This document shows, piece after piece, positions 1 to 5,595 of a stretch of DNA of 5,645 nt (positions within the stretch are counted from its first letter, which is position 1; every line of letters begins with the position of its first letter). Source of the DNA: an uncultured Clostridia bacterium (GTDB lineage Bacteria; Bacillota; Clostridia; Oscillospirales; Oscillospiraceae); NCBI GenBank assembly GCA_946061345.1, contig CAMGRA010000061.1, forward strand, positions 1 through 5,645, written 5' to 3'. The translations under genes and the position numbers were made by a program. The notes under the pieces were generated by a model, which did not search any database, had not been told where the DNA came from, and saw only the letters and a list, made by a program, of their open reading frames with translations.

Positions 1-870
1 ATGTGGATTGCGAACAACTGGAAGGATTATGAGGTCCTGGATACCTCCGACGGCGAAAAGCTGGAGCGCTGGGGCAAATACTACCTGGTGCGTCCCGACC
101 CCCAGGTCATCTGGGCTACGCCGAAGCAGGAGCCTCACTGGAGGCACTTTGATGCCCGCTATGCCCGCTCCAGCAGCGGCGGCGGCCAATGGTCCCGGCA
201 CTGTCTGCCGGAGCGCTGGCAGATCCGCTACCGGGAGCTGACCTTCAATGTCAAGCCCATGAATTTCAAGCACACGGGCGTATTCCCGGAGCAGGCGGCC
301 AACTGGGATTTCATCGACCGGCAGATCAGGAATGCCGGGCGTCGGGTCAGCGTCCTCAATCTCTTTGCCTATACCGGCGGCGCGACCTTGGCTGCTGCCA
401 AGGCAGGCGCTTCCGTCTGCCATGTGGACGCCGCCAAGGGTATGGTGGCCTGGGCACGGGAAAACGCCGCGTCCTCCGGCCTGTCTGAGGCACCCATCCG
501 CTGGATCATCGACGACTGCGCAAAATTTGTCGAGCGGGAGATCAAGCGGGGCAGACGCTATGACGCAATTATCATGGATCCGCCTTCCTACGGCCGGGGC
601 CCCTCCGGCGAGATCTGGAAGCTGGAAAAGGATCTGTATCCCTTCCTGCAGCTGGTCTCTGGCGTTTTGTCCGACGATCCCCTGTTTTTCATCATTAATT
701 CCTACACCACCGGTCTTGCCCCCTCCGTGCTGACCTGTCTGCTGGACAGCGTCGTCAAGCCGCGCTTCGGCGGGCAGACCGTTTCCGACGAGCTGGGCCT
801 GCCCGTTACGGGCAGCGGCCTGGTGCTTCCCTGCGGCGCAACCGGCCGCTGGACCAAATCCGAAAGGTAA
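1..870 (+). CDS. class I SAM-dependent methyltransferase, RlmI-like (COG1092 group)
   Basis: This is a probable SAM-dependent methyltransferase of the group that contains the 23S rRNA cytosine methyltransferase RlmI; the actual substrate is unknown. The 289-residue protein has a Rossmann-type SAM domain in its C-terminal two thirds. Motif I is VLNLFAYTGG (118-127), the acidic ribose-binding residue is probably D143 in HVDAAKG, D171-D172 fit the adenine-contact position, and DPPSYGRG (193-200) is the catalytic motif IV. The first ~85 residues (WKDYEVLD, KLERWGKYYLVRPDPQ) form a small N-terminal part conserved in clostridial relatives, from memory, and do not look like a full PUA domain. The ATG is the first base of the window, so no ribosome binding site is visible. 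The start is accepted because the N-terminus and length fit the family, but an upstream start cannot be excluded. It ends 10 bases before ecfA1, suggesting co-transcription. Confidence 0.85.
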   Translation: MWIANNWKDYEVLDTSDGEKLERWGKYYLVRPDPQVIWATPKQEPHWRHFDARYARSSSGGGQWSRHCLPERWQIRYRELTFNVKPMNFKHTGVFPEQAANWDFIDRQIRNAGRRVSVLNLFAYTGGATLAAAKAGASVCHVDAAKGMVAWARENAASSGLSEAPIRWIIDDCAKFVEREIKRGRRYDAIIMDPPSYGRGPSGEIWKLEKDLYPFLQLVSGVLSDDPLFFIINSYTTGLAPSVLTCLLDSVVKPRFGGQTVSDELGLPVTGSGLVLPCGATGRWTKSER

Positions 871-880
871 CCGATTACCA

Positions 881-1729
881 ATGAGCAACGCAATCACCGC
901 CGAAAAGCTGAGTTTCTCCTATCCGTCTCAGAATGAAGGAGAACCGGTCCGAGTCTTTGAGGGCCTGGACCTGAATATTGAGGAGGGCAGCTTTGTGGCG
1001 ATCCTTGGCCACAACGGCTGCGGCAAATCCACCCTTGCCAAGCATTTTAACGCCGTACTTCTGCCGGAGGGCGGCAGCGTACACGTCTTCGGACTGGACA
1101 CCGTCGATGAGGAGCGGCTCCTGGACATCCGCCGCACGGTGGGCATGGTCTTTCAGAATCCTGACAACCAGATGGTTGCCAATGTGGTAGAGGAGGATGT
1201 GGCCTTTGCGCCGGAGAATCTCGGCGTGCCGACGGAGGAGATCCGCCGCCGCGTGGACGACGCCCTGAAAACGGTCGGAATGTACGAATACCGCACCCAC
1301 GCGCCCCATCTGCTCTCCGGCGGACAGAAGCAGCGCATCGCCATTGCCGGCGTCATCGCCATGGAGCCGCGCTGCATCGTGCTGGACGAGCCTACCGCCA
1401 TGCTGGACCCGAGGGGCCGGCAGGAGGTTTTGGACACCATCGTCCGGCTGAACCGGGAAAAGGGCATCACCGTTGTGCTCATCACCCACCATATGACCGA
1501 GGCGCTCCGTGCGGACCGTGTCATCGTCATGAATGACGGACAGATCCTTACCGACGGAACGCCCAAGGAGGTCTTTACCCAGGTCGAACTGCTGCAAGGC
1601 GTCGGGCTCAGTGTGCCGGCGACCACCCAGCTTTTATATGCGCTCCGGCAGGCGGGCTATGATCTGCCCCTGGACGCGCTTTCTACAGAGGAATGTGCGC
1701 AGGCACTTCACGAATTTTTGAAGGCTTGA
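881..1729 (+). CDS. ecfA1: ECF transporter energizing module, ATP-binding protein EcfA1
   Basis: This is one of the two cytoplasmic ATPases that power energy-coupling-factor uptake of vitamins or metal ions, working as an EcfA1-EcfA2 heterodimer docked on EcfT. The 282-residue protein has every ABC motif: Walker A GHNGCGKST (43-51), Q-loop Q92, signature LSGGQKQR (145-152), Walker B CIVLDE (165-170) with catalytic E170, and switch histidine H203 in ITHH. The stretch FQNPDNQMV after the Q-loop is typical of EcfA1, as opposed to FQYPEYQLFE in EcfA2, and this decides the paralogue. The ATG at 881 is the only sensible start in frame after the upstream stop. Its ribosome binding site is weak: AAAGG at 863-867 lies 13 bases away. 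Translation may therefore depend on ribosomes finishing the methyltransferase 10 bases upstream. Length is normal for the family. Confidence 0.95.
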   Translation: MSNAITAEKLSFSYPSQNEGEPVRVFEGLDLNIEEGSFVAILGHNGCGKSTLAKHFNAVLLPEGGSVHVFGLDTVDEERLLDIRRTVGMVFQNPDNQMVANVVEEDVAFAPENLGVPTEEIRRRVDDALKTVGMYEYRTHAPHLLSGGQKQRIAIAGVIAMEPRCIVLDEPTAMLDPRGRQEVLDTIVRLNREKGITVVLITHHMTEALRADRVIVMNDGQILTDGTPKEVFTQVELLQGVGLSVPATTQLLYALRQAGYDLPLDALSTEECAQALHEFLKA

Positions 1730-1734
1730 CCCAC

Positions 1735-1740
1735 GGAGGA
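1735..1740 (+). promoter_or_regulatory. ribosome binding site of ecfA2 (decides TTG start)
   Basis: GGAGGA lies 7 bases before the TTG at 1748. No ATG or GTG in the same frame is better placed, so this near-perfect Shine-Dalgarno site supports initiation at the TTG codon. Confidence 0.8.
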
Positions 1741-1747
1741 AGAACAT

Positions 1748-2614
1748 TTGGCTGCAACCATCGAGGTGAGAAACCTCTCCCACACCTACAGCGTCGGAAC
1801 GCCCTTTCAGCATGACGCTGTCAAACATCTGAGTTTTACCGTTGAGCGGGGCGAATTCCTCGGCATCATCGGGCATACCGGCTCAGGCAAATCCACTCTG
1901 ATCCAGCATCTCAACGGCCTGCTCAAGCCGACGGAGGGCGACGTGCTCCTGGACGGCGAGAGCATCTGGAAGGACAAGCTGACCACCCGTGCGGCGCGGT
2001 TTCGCGTGGGGCTGGTATTCCAATACCCGGAATATCAGCTTTTTGAGGACACGGTTTTTCAGGACATCGCTTTTGGCCCGAAAAATATGGGCCTGAAGGA
2101 GGCTGAGATCCGGCAGCGGGTCCTGCGCGCGGCTGACTTTGCCGGCGTGGACCGGTCGGTGCTGGACAAGTCCCCCTTTGACCTGTCCGGCGGACAGAAG
2201 CGCCGCGTCGCCATTGCGGGCGTTATCGCCATGGAGCCGGAGGTCATCGTCTTTGACGAGCCTACGGCAGGCCTTGATCCGGCGGGCTGTGCCTCTCTGC
2301 TGGAAAACATCCGCGCCTACCGTCAGGCGACGGGCGCTACCATCCTAATGGTCAGCCACTCCATGGACGACGTGGCCCGGCTGGCTGACCGCCTCTTGGT
2401 TCTGAACAAGGGACAGGTGGAGATGATGGGCAAGCCGTCGGAGATCTTCACACGGGCACAGCGCCTGCGGGAGATCGGCCTGAATGTTCCCCAGGTGACT
2501 ACGTTGTTTCTGCGCCTGAAGGAACTGGGCGCGCCGGTGGATCCCGCCACCTATACCGTAGAGGACGCTCTGGAGCAGCTTCTGCGGCTGAAGGGGGGTG
2601 GACGGCGTGCTTAA
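1748..2614 (+). CDS. ecfA2: ECF transporter energizing module, ATP-binding protein EcfA2
   Basis: This is the second ATPase of the ECF energizing module and partner of EcfA1. The 288-residue protein carries Walker A GHTGSGKST (42-50), Q-loop Q92 in FQYPEYQLFE, signature LSGGQKRR (146-153), Walker B VIVFDE (166-171) with catalytic E171, and switch histidine H204 in MVSHSMDD. The FQYPEYQLFE segment and the AFGPKNMG run at 108-115 are typical of EcfA2. The C-terminal region after about residue 225 (PSEIFTRAQRLREIGL) matches the EcfA-specific extension that follows the ABC core. Translation starts at TTG, supported by a strong GGAGGA site. The gene follows ecfA1 after 18 bases, and its last 8 bases overlap the preferred start of ecfT. 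A 54-base stretch around the signature motif is unusually similar to ecfA1 at DNA level. Confidence 0.95.
   Translation: MAATIEVRNLSHTYSVGTPFQHDAVKHLSFTVERGEFLGIIGHTGSGKSTLIQHLNGLLKPTEGDVLLDGESIWKDKLTTRAARFRVGLVFQYPEYQLFEDTVFQDIAFGPKNMGLKEAEIRQRVLRAADFAGVDRSVLDKSPFDLSGGQKRRVAIAGVIAMEPEVIVFDEPTAGLDPAGCASLLENIRAYRQATGATILMVSHSMDDVARLADRLLVLNKGQVEMMGKPSEIFTRAQRLREIGLNVPQVTTLFLRLKELGAPVDPATYTVEDALEQLLRLKGGGRRA
2591..2598 (+). promoter_or_regulatory. ribosome binding site of ecfT inside the end of ecfA2
   Basis: The purine run AAGGGGGG lies within the last codons of ecfA2, 8 bases before the GTG at 2607. The same run touches the alternative GTG at 2598, which therefore has no usable upstream site. 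This favours the downstream GTG. Confidence 0.55.
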
Positions 2615-3410
2615 GGACATCACCCTGGGCCAGTATTTTCCCGGAGATACCGTCGTTCACCGTCTGGATCCCCGGACCAAGCTGCTGCTGGTCATCGTCT
2701 ACATTGTCGCCCTGTTTTTGTGCAAGTGGTACGTCTCCTACGCGGTGGCGCTGGCATTTTTGGCTTTGGCCGTGGCCCTGTCCCGTATCCGCCTGAAGGC
2801 GCTGTTCAAGGGCCTAAAGCCCCTCATTATTATCATTATTTTTACTGCCCTGCTCAATTTGTTCTATTCCGAGGGCCGGGTACTGGTGGAATTTTGGATA
2901 TTCAAAATCACCTATGAGGGAATTCAGAACGCCTTTTTCCTGGTCCTGCGTATCATGCTGCTGGTCATGGGCACCTTCCTTTTGACCTACACCACCTCTC
3001 CCATCGCCCTGACCGACGGCCTGGAATCCCTCCTTTCGCCGCTGAAAAAGATTCGTTTTCCCGTCCATGAGCTGGCGATGATGATGAGTATTGCCCTGCG
3101 CTTTATCCCCACTCTCATTGAGGAGACGGACAAGATCATTTCTGCCCAGAAGGCTCGTGGCGCGGATTTTGAAACGGGCAACATTTTCCGCCGCGCGAAG
3201 GCGCTGATCCCGATTCTGGTGCCGCTGTTTGTCAGCGCGTTCCGCCGCGCAGATGAGCTGGCCACCGCCATGGAGTGCCGCTGCTACCACGGCGGCAAGG
3301 GCCGTACCAAGCTCAAGCAGCTTCACTACCGGGGCCGCGATGTGATTGCGCTGCTGCTGGGGGCGCTGCTGCTGGCGGCAGTCATCGTTTTAAGGCAGTT
3401 TGCTTTATAA
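2607..3410 (+). CDS. ecfT: ECF transporter transmembrane coupling protein EcfT
   Basis: This is the integral membrane scaffold that couples ATP hydrolysis by EcfA1/EcfA2 to exchangeable substrate-binding S proteins. With the GTG at 2607 it has 267 residues and begins MLKDITLGQYFPGD, the usual N-terminus of Firmicutes EcfT. The GTG at 2598 would add three residues and is less well placed for ribosome binding. Hydrophobic segments lie near 25-60 (probably two helices), 72-88, 108-130 and 244-263. The two coupling motifs are AQKARGAD (180-187) and AMECRCYHGG (221-230). The first holds the classic Ala-Arg-Gly; the second keeps the central Arg but has Cys on both sides. The start overlaps the ecfA2 end by 8 bases, which suggests translational coupling and fixed stoichiometry. 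The TAA stop is the exact left border of the repeat element at 3408. No S component is encoded here. Confidence 0.93.
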   Translation: MLKDITLGQYFPGDTVVHRLDPRTKLLLVIVYIVALFLCKWYVSYAVALAFLALAVALSRIRLKALFKGLKPLIIIIIFTALLNLFYSEGRVLVEFWIFKITYEGIQNAFFLVLRIMLLVMGTFLLTYTTSPIALTDGLESLLSPLKKIRFPVHELAMMMSIALRFIPTLIEETDKIISAQKARGADFETGNIFRRAKALIPILVPLFVSAFRRADELATAMECRCYHGGKGRTKLKQLHYRGRDVIALLLGALLLAAVIVLRQFAL

Positions 3411-3428
3411 GCTGAGGAGAATCGAACC
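3408..3428 (+). repeat. left terminal inverted repeat of the ecfT-truA element
   Basis: This 21-base arm starts TAAGCTGAGGAGAATCG and is the exact reverse complement of 3667-3687. After mismatches at 3429 and 3430, complementarity resumes at 3431-3435 with 3660-3664. Its first three bases are the ecfT stop codon. Confidence 0.9.
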
Positions 3429-3435
3429 CAAACCG

Positions 3436-3543
3436 GTTTTCACAGGCGGCTTTCCGCCAATGCTGCGGAAAATTCCTTGAAAATCCGCCAAGGATTCCTT
3501 GCGGAATTTTACTTGCCTTGACGAAAAGCCGCTCTGTGAAAAC
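3436..3543 (+). repeat. inner hairpin of the element, 18-bp stem
   Basis: GTTTTCACAG (3436-3445) pairs perfectly with CTGTGAAAAC (3534-3543). The stem continues with GCGGCTTT (3446-3453) against AAAGCCGC (3525-3532), with a single bulged T at 3533. The region between holds smaller stems: AAAATTCC (3469-3476) with GGAATTTT (3503-3510), and CCTTG (3475-3479) with CAAGG (3489-3493). A competing local hairpin GGCGG-CTTT-CCGCC sits at 3445-3458. As RNA this would be a long, stable stem in the operon transcript. Confidence 0.8.
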
Positions 3544-3578
3544 TGCTTCGCACCTCTGGACGAGGGGTTTTCGAGGTA

Positions 3579-3645
3579 TTTTTGGCGCGGAGGACGAAGC
3601 CTGCCTGACGGCAGTCGAGGAGGACAAGGCAAAAAGCGCCGAAAA
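3579..3645 (+). repeat. second inner hairpin of the element
   Basis: TTTTTGGCGC (3579-3588) pairs with GCGCCGAAAA (3636-3645), ten pairs including one G-U in RNA. Its interior holds a short hairpin, CTGCC (3601-3605) with GGCAG (3610-3614) and a TGAC loop. A separate mini-hairpin, CCGCC (3649-3653) with GGCGG (3658-3662), mirrors the GGCGG/CCGCC hairpin near the left end. Confidence 0.7.
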
Positions 3646-3666
3646 GTTCCGCCCGGAGGCGGTTCA

Positions 3667-3687
3667 GGTTCGATTCTCCTCAGCTTA
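3667..3687 (-). repeat. right terminal inverted repeat of the ecfT-truA element
   Basis: This 21-base arm ends CTCCTCAGCTTA and is the exact reverse complement of 3408-3428. It ends four bases before the truA ribosome binding site, so the element leaves the truA start signals intact. Confidence 0.9.
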
Positions 3688-3691
3688 GGAT

Positions 3692-3697
3692 GGAGGG
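3692..3697 (+). promoter_or_regulatory. ribosome binding site of truA (decides GTG start)
   Basis: GGAGGG lies 5 bases before the GTG at 3703 and outside the repeat element. It supports starting TruA at 3703 rather than at any codon within the upstream open frame. Confidence 0.75.
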
Positions 3698-3702
3698 ACA
3701 TT

Positions 3703-4467
3703 GTGCGTAATATCGCCCTGTTTTTGAAATACGACGGCTCAGCCTATCACGGCTGGCAGGTGCAGAAGAATGCCCGTACCGTGGCGCAGACGCTGGAGGA
3801 AGCGGCTGCCGCTGTGGTCGGGCATAAGGTGCATCTGACCGGCTGCGGACGGACGGACGCCGGCGTCCATGCCAGGGTCTACGTCGCCAATTTCCGCACC
3901 GGGTCTGCCATTCCCTGCGAGCGGCTGCCCTACGCCCTCAACACCCATCTGCCGGGGGACATCGTGGTCTATGATGCCCGCGAGGTCCACGACGGCTTCA
4001 ACGCCATCGGCTCCTGTGTGAAAAAGGAATATACCTATCAGATCTACAATTCCCACATCCGCGACCCGTTTTATGTAAACCGCGCATGGTTTTATCCCAA
4101 GCATCTGGACGAGGAAATCATGCGGCAGGCGGCAGCCCAGTTCGTGGGCACCCATGATTTTGCTGCCGTCCGTTCCGTGGGCACCGATGTGAAATCCACG
4201 ATCCGTACGGTCCACCACTTTGAGGTAGAACGGGACGGCGAGCTGATTTATCTGCGCATCTGCGCCAACGGCTTCCTCTATAATATGGCCCGCGCCATGA
4301 CGGGCACGGTGGTCTATGCCGCCGAGGGAAAGCTGGCACCCGGCGACATCGGCAAAATTCTGGAGGCCGGCAACCGTACCGCAGCCGGTCCGACAGTCCC
4401 GCCGGGAGGCCTTTACATGACGCAGCTATGGTATGACGACGGGGAGGTGGCCTTCCATGTCCGATAA
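3703..4467 (+). CDS. truA: tRNA pseudouridine(38-40) synthase TruA
   Basis: TruA isomerises uridines 38-40 in the anticodon arm of many tRNAs, in the cytoplasm. Starting at GTG 3703 the protein has 254 residues, normal for the family, and opens with the typical RNIALFLKYDGSAYHGWQ. The catalytic aspartate is D52 in GRTDAGVHA (49-57). Other conserved stretches are the KKEYTY segment (107-112, with the active-site tyrosine probably Y110), GTHDFAA (149-155), GFLYNMARAMTG (190-201, where many homologues have Val in place of A196), and AGPTVPPGGLYM (228-239). The frame stays open upstream to 3481, but those extra residues are translated repeat element and do not belong to the protein. The position after ecfA1-ecfA2-ecfT is the common Firmicutes order. 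Its last 11 bases overlap the start of the next gene. Confidence 0.96.
   Translation: MRNIALFLKYDGSAYHGWQVQKNARTVAQTLEEAAAAVVGHKVHLTGCGRTDAGVHARVYVANFRTGSAIPCERLPYALNTHLPGDIVVYDAREVHDGFNAIGSCVKKEYTYQIYNSHIRDPFYVNRAWFYPKHLDEEIMRQAAAQFVGTHDFAAVRSVGTDVKSTIRTVHHFEVERDGELIYLRICANGFLYNMARAMTGTVVYAAEGKLAPGDIGKILEAGNRTAAGPTVPPGGLYMTQLWYDDGEVAFHVR
4443..4449 (+). promoter_or_regulatory. ribosome binding site of the DUF5711-like gene
   Basis: GGAGGTG, a full anti-Shine-Dalgarno match, lies inside truA 7 bases before the ATG at 4457. It favours this ATG over the in-frame ATG at 4433, which has no comparable site. Confidence 0.8.
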
Positions 4468-5581
4468 GGCGGAGATCATCCGGGTCCCTCAAAAGCATGG
4501 GCGTCGCTGGCTGATCTTTGCGCTGGCGGTGCTGCTGGTGGCAGTGCTGCTGGCCCTGTTCATTTTGGACCAAAGCACGGAGCTGGACGGTGTCAAGCGC
4601 TTTTTTCGCTATCTCGGTGCCGACGGCGCGGCCTTTCCCGTGGAAAACGGCGTCTATGCCGTGACGGACGACTGTTTGGCCGCAGCCTCCGGCAATGCAG
4701 TTTCTTTCTATGATACAGACGGCACGGTCCGCGCAAGGGCTGAGATCACCGGCGGACAGGACCTGGCGCTCAAGAGCAGGGGAGACTTCCTGCTGGCCTA
4801 TGAGATCGGCGGATCAACGCTGACCCTGCTGGACAGCGCGGGAAATGTGTGTTGCACCGCCGCTGTCACCGCCGTCTATGATGCCGACCTGGCGGAAAAC
4901 GGCAGCTTTGCCGTCTTGTCCGCAGGCGACGGCTGCCGCGCCGTGCTGGAGGTCTACTGCCCGAGCGGCGAGCTTCGTTTCCGCCACAGCTCCGCCACGC
5001 GAAATCTATGCGCCTGCGCCATCTCTCCCGACGGCAGCCTTGTTTCGGCGGTCGCCCTGGGACAGGAGGAACTGGAGCTGTCCTCCTCCGCGCTGCTCTT
5101 TGCCACCGACAGCACCGAGCCTGTCGGGGAGCTTCCCTTGGGCGCGCAGCTCGTCTATGACATGGCTTTTTTGAAGGACGACCGCCTCTGCGCCGTCGGT
5201 GAGACGAGCCTGGCCTTCTTCACTGCCGAGGGTGCGCTGCTGCGCAAATACCCGGAAAACGAGGGCGATTTGTGTGCCTACAGCTTTGGCGACGGCTTCC
5301 TTGCCGCCGTCTACGACCTCTACGACCAGGAGGCCTGCGGTCTGATGCTGCTGGACACCGACGGAAAAAGCACAGGCTTCTGCCGCGTGGCAGCGCCCCT
5401 GTCCCTGCACACCTGCGGCAGCTATACCGCCCTGCTGACCGCCGACGGCCTGAGCATCTATGACCGCTCCTTAAGGACCTGCGCCGAAACGGAGCGCGGC
5501 GAATTCCTTGCCGTCTATGCCCGGCCCGACGGCACCGCCTTTTGCCTGGACGGCAGTCAGGCGACCCTATTTATCCCCTAA
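4457..5581 (+). CDS. membrane-anchored DUF5711-like protein, probable beta-propeller-type ectodomain
   Basis: Function is unknown. From ATG 4457 the protein has 374 residues. A short basic N-terminus (KHGRR, 13-17) precedes one hydrophobic helix (about 19-37), which predicts an N-in anchor with the rest outside the membrane. Directly after the helix comes LDGVKRFFRYLGAD (44-56), a pattern I associate from memory with DUF5711 proteins of Oscillospiraceae. The remaining ~315 residues are repeated short beta-strand units with Asp/Gly turns (YDTDGT, LDSAGN, SPDGSL, TAEGA, DTDGKS), the look of a degenerate beta-propeller, though no clean repeat can be aligned by eye. The ectodomain is cysteine-rich, with 14 Cys between 73 and 363 and none in the anchor. 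No catalytic motif is seen. The 11-base overlap with truA implies coupled translation; the next gene follows after 14 bases. Confidence 0.8.
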   Translation: MSDKAEIIRVPQKHGRRWLIFALAVLLVAVLLALFILDQSTELDGVKRFFRYLGADGAAFPVENGVYAVTDDCLAAASGNAVSFYDTDGTVRARAEITGGQDLALKSRGDFLLAYEIGGSTLTLLDSAGNVCCTAAVTAVYDADLAENGSFAVLSAGDGCRAVLEVYCPSGELRFRHSSATRNLCACAISPDGSLVSAVALGQEELELSSSALLFATDSTEPVGELPLGAQLVYDMAFLKDDRLCAVGETSLAFFTAEGALLRKYPENEGDLCAYSFGDGFLAAVYDLYDQEACGLMLLDTDGKSTGFCRVAAPLSLHTCGSYTALLTADGLSIYDRSLRTCAETERGEFLAVYARPDGTAFCLDGSQATLFIP

Positions 5582-5582
5582 C

Positions 5583-5587
5583 GGAGG
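5583..5587 (+). promoter_or_regulatory. ribosome binding site of the 3'-terminal partial gene
   Basis: GGAGG lies 8 bases before the ATG at 5596 and directly after the preceding stop codon. This supports a genuine gene start there despite the short visible reading frame. Confidence 0.75.
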
Positions 5588-5595
5588 AATATTCT

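Larger units (their letters stand above)
3408..3687. mobile_element. MITE-like, non-coding inverted-repeat element between ecfT and truA
   Basis: This element fills the whole space between the ecfT stop and the truA ribosome binding site. Its ends are perfect 21-base inverted repeats (3408-3428 and 3667-3687), extended to 26 matches in 28 after two mismatches. Inside are further nested inverted repeats: 3436-3453 with 3525-3543, 3469-3476 with 3503-3510, 3513-3520 with 3625-3632, 3545-3550 with 3595-3600, and 3579-3588 with 3636-3645. It encodes no recognisable protein; the open frames crossing it are low-complexity and lack convincing starts. TA stands at both outer ends, so a TA target duplication with a 276-base element (3410-3685) is possible. 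Because TA is self-complementary, this cannot be separated from the repeat itself. A small non-autonomous transposon of Tc1/mariner-IS630 type is one reading; a dispersed structural RNA repeat is the other. Only one copy is visible in this window. Confidence 0.6.

Noticed and set aside
875..1597. 240-residue reverse-strand open frame opposite ecfA1.
   Set aside because: It lies entirely antisense to a gene with all ABC motifs and is the usual shadow frame of GC-rich coding DNA.
2814..3326. 170-residue reverse-strand open frame opposite ecfT.
   Set aside because: It is antisense to a clear EcfT, strongly Gln/Gly/His biased, and has no recognisable domain.
3552..3583. Intrinsic terminator formed by ACCTC/GAGGT followed by ATTTTT.
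   Set aside because: The stem has only five pairs with a 16-base loop, too weak to call as a terminator, and truA downstream has no visible promoter of its own.
3408..3687. CRISPR array or riboswitch in the ecfT-truA gap.
   Set aside because: There are no regularly spaced direct repeats for CRISPR. The full-length end-to-end inverted-repeat layout does not match any vitamin riboswitch I know, and its location after ecfT and before truA gives no ligand logic.
3660..3690. Possible tRNA gene 3' end at GGTTCGATTCTCCT.
   Set aside because: No acceptor partner, anticodon arm or D-arm can be found upstream, and the T-stem pairing fails beyond two base pairs. The motif is part of the terminal inverted repeat.
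3405..3701. 98-residue reverse-strand open frame covering the whole repeat element, and a similar one at 3382-3627.
   Set aside because: They are translations of the palindromic element, rich in Pro, Arg and Ser, with no family resemblance and no good ribosome binding site. The self-complementary, GC-rich sequence explains the lack of stops.
4433..4456. Upstream ATG start for the DUF5711-like gene adding eight residues.
   Set aside because: The ATG at 4457 has a full GGAGGTG site 7 bases upstream, while the one at 4433 has no comparable site.
4118..4573. Reverse-strand open frame across the truA/DUF5711 junction.
   Set aside because: It overlaps two well-supported + strand genes, and its composition (runs of Pro, Arg, His) is that of a shadow frame.
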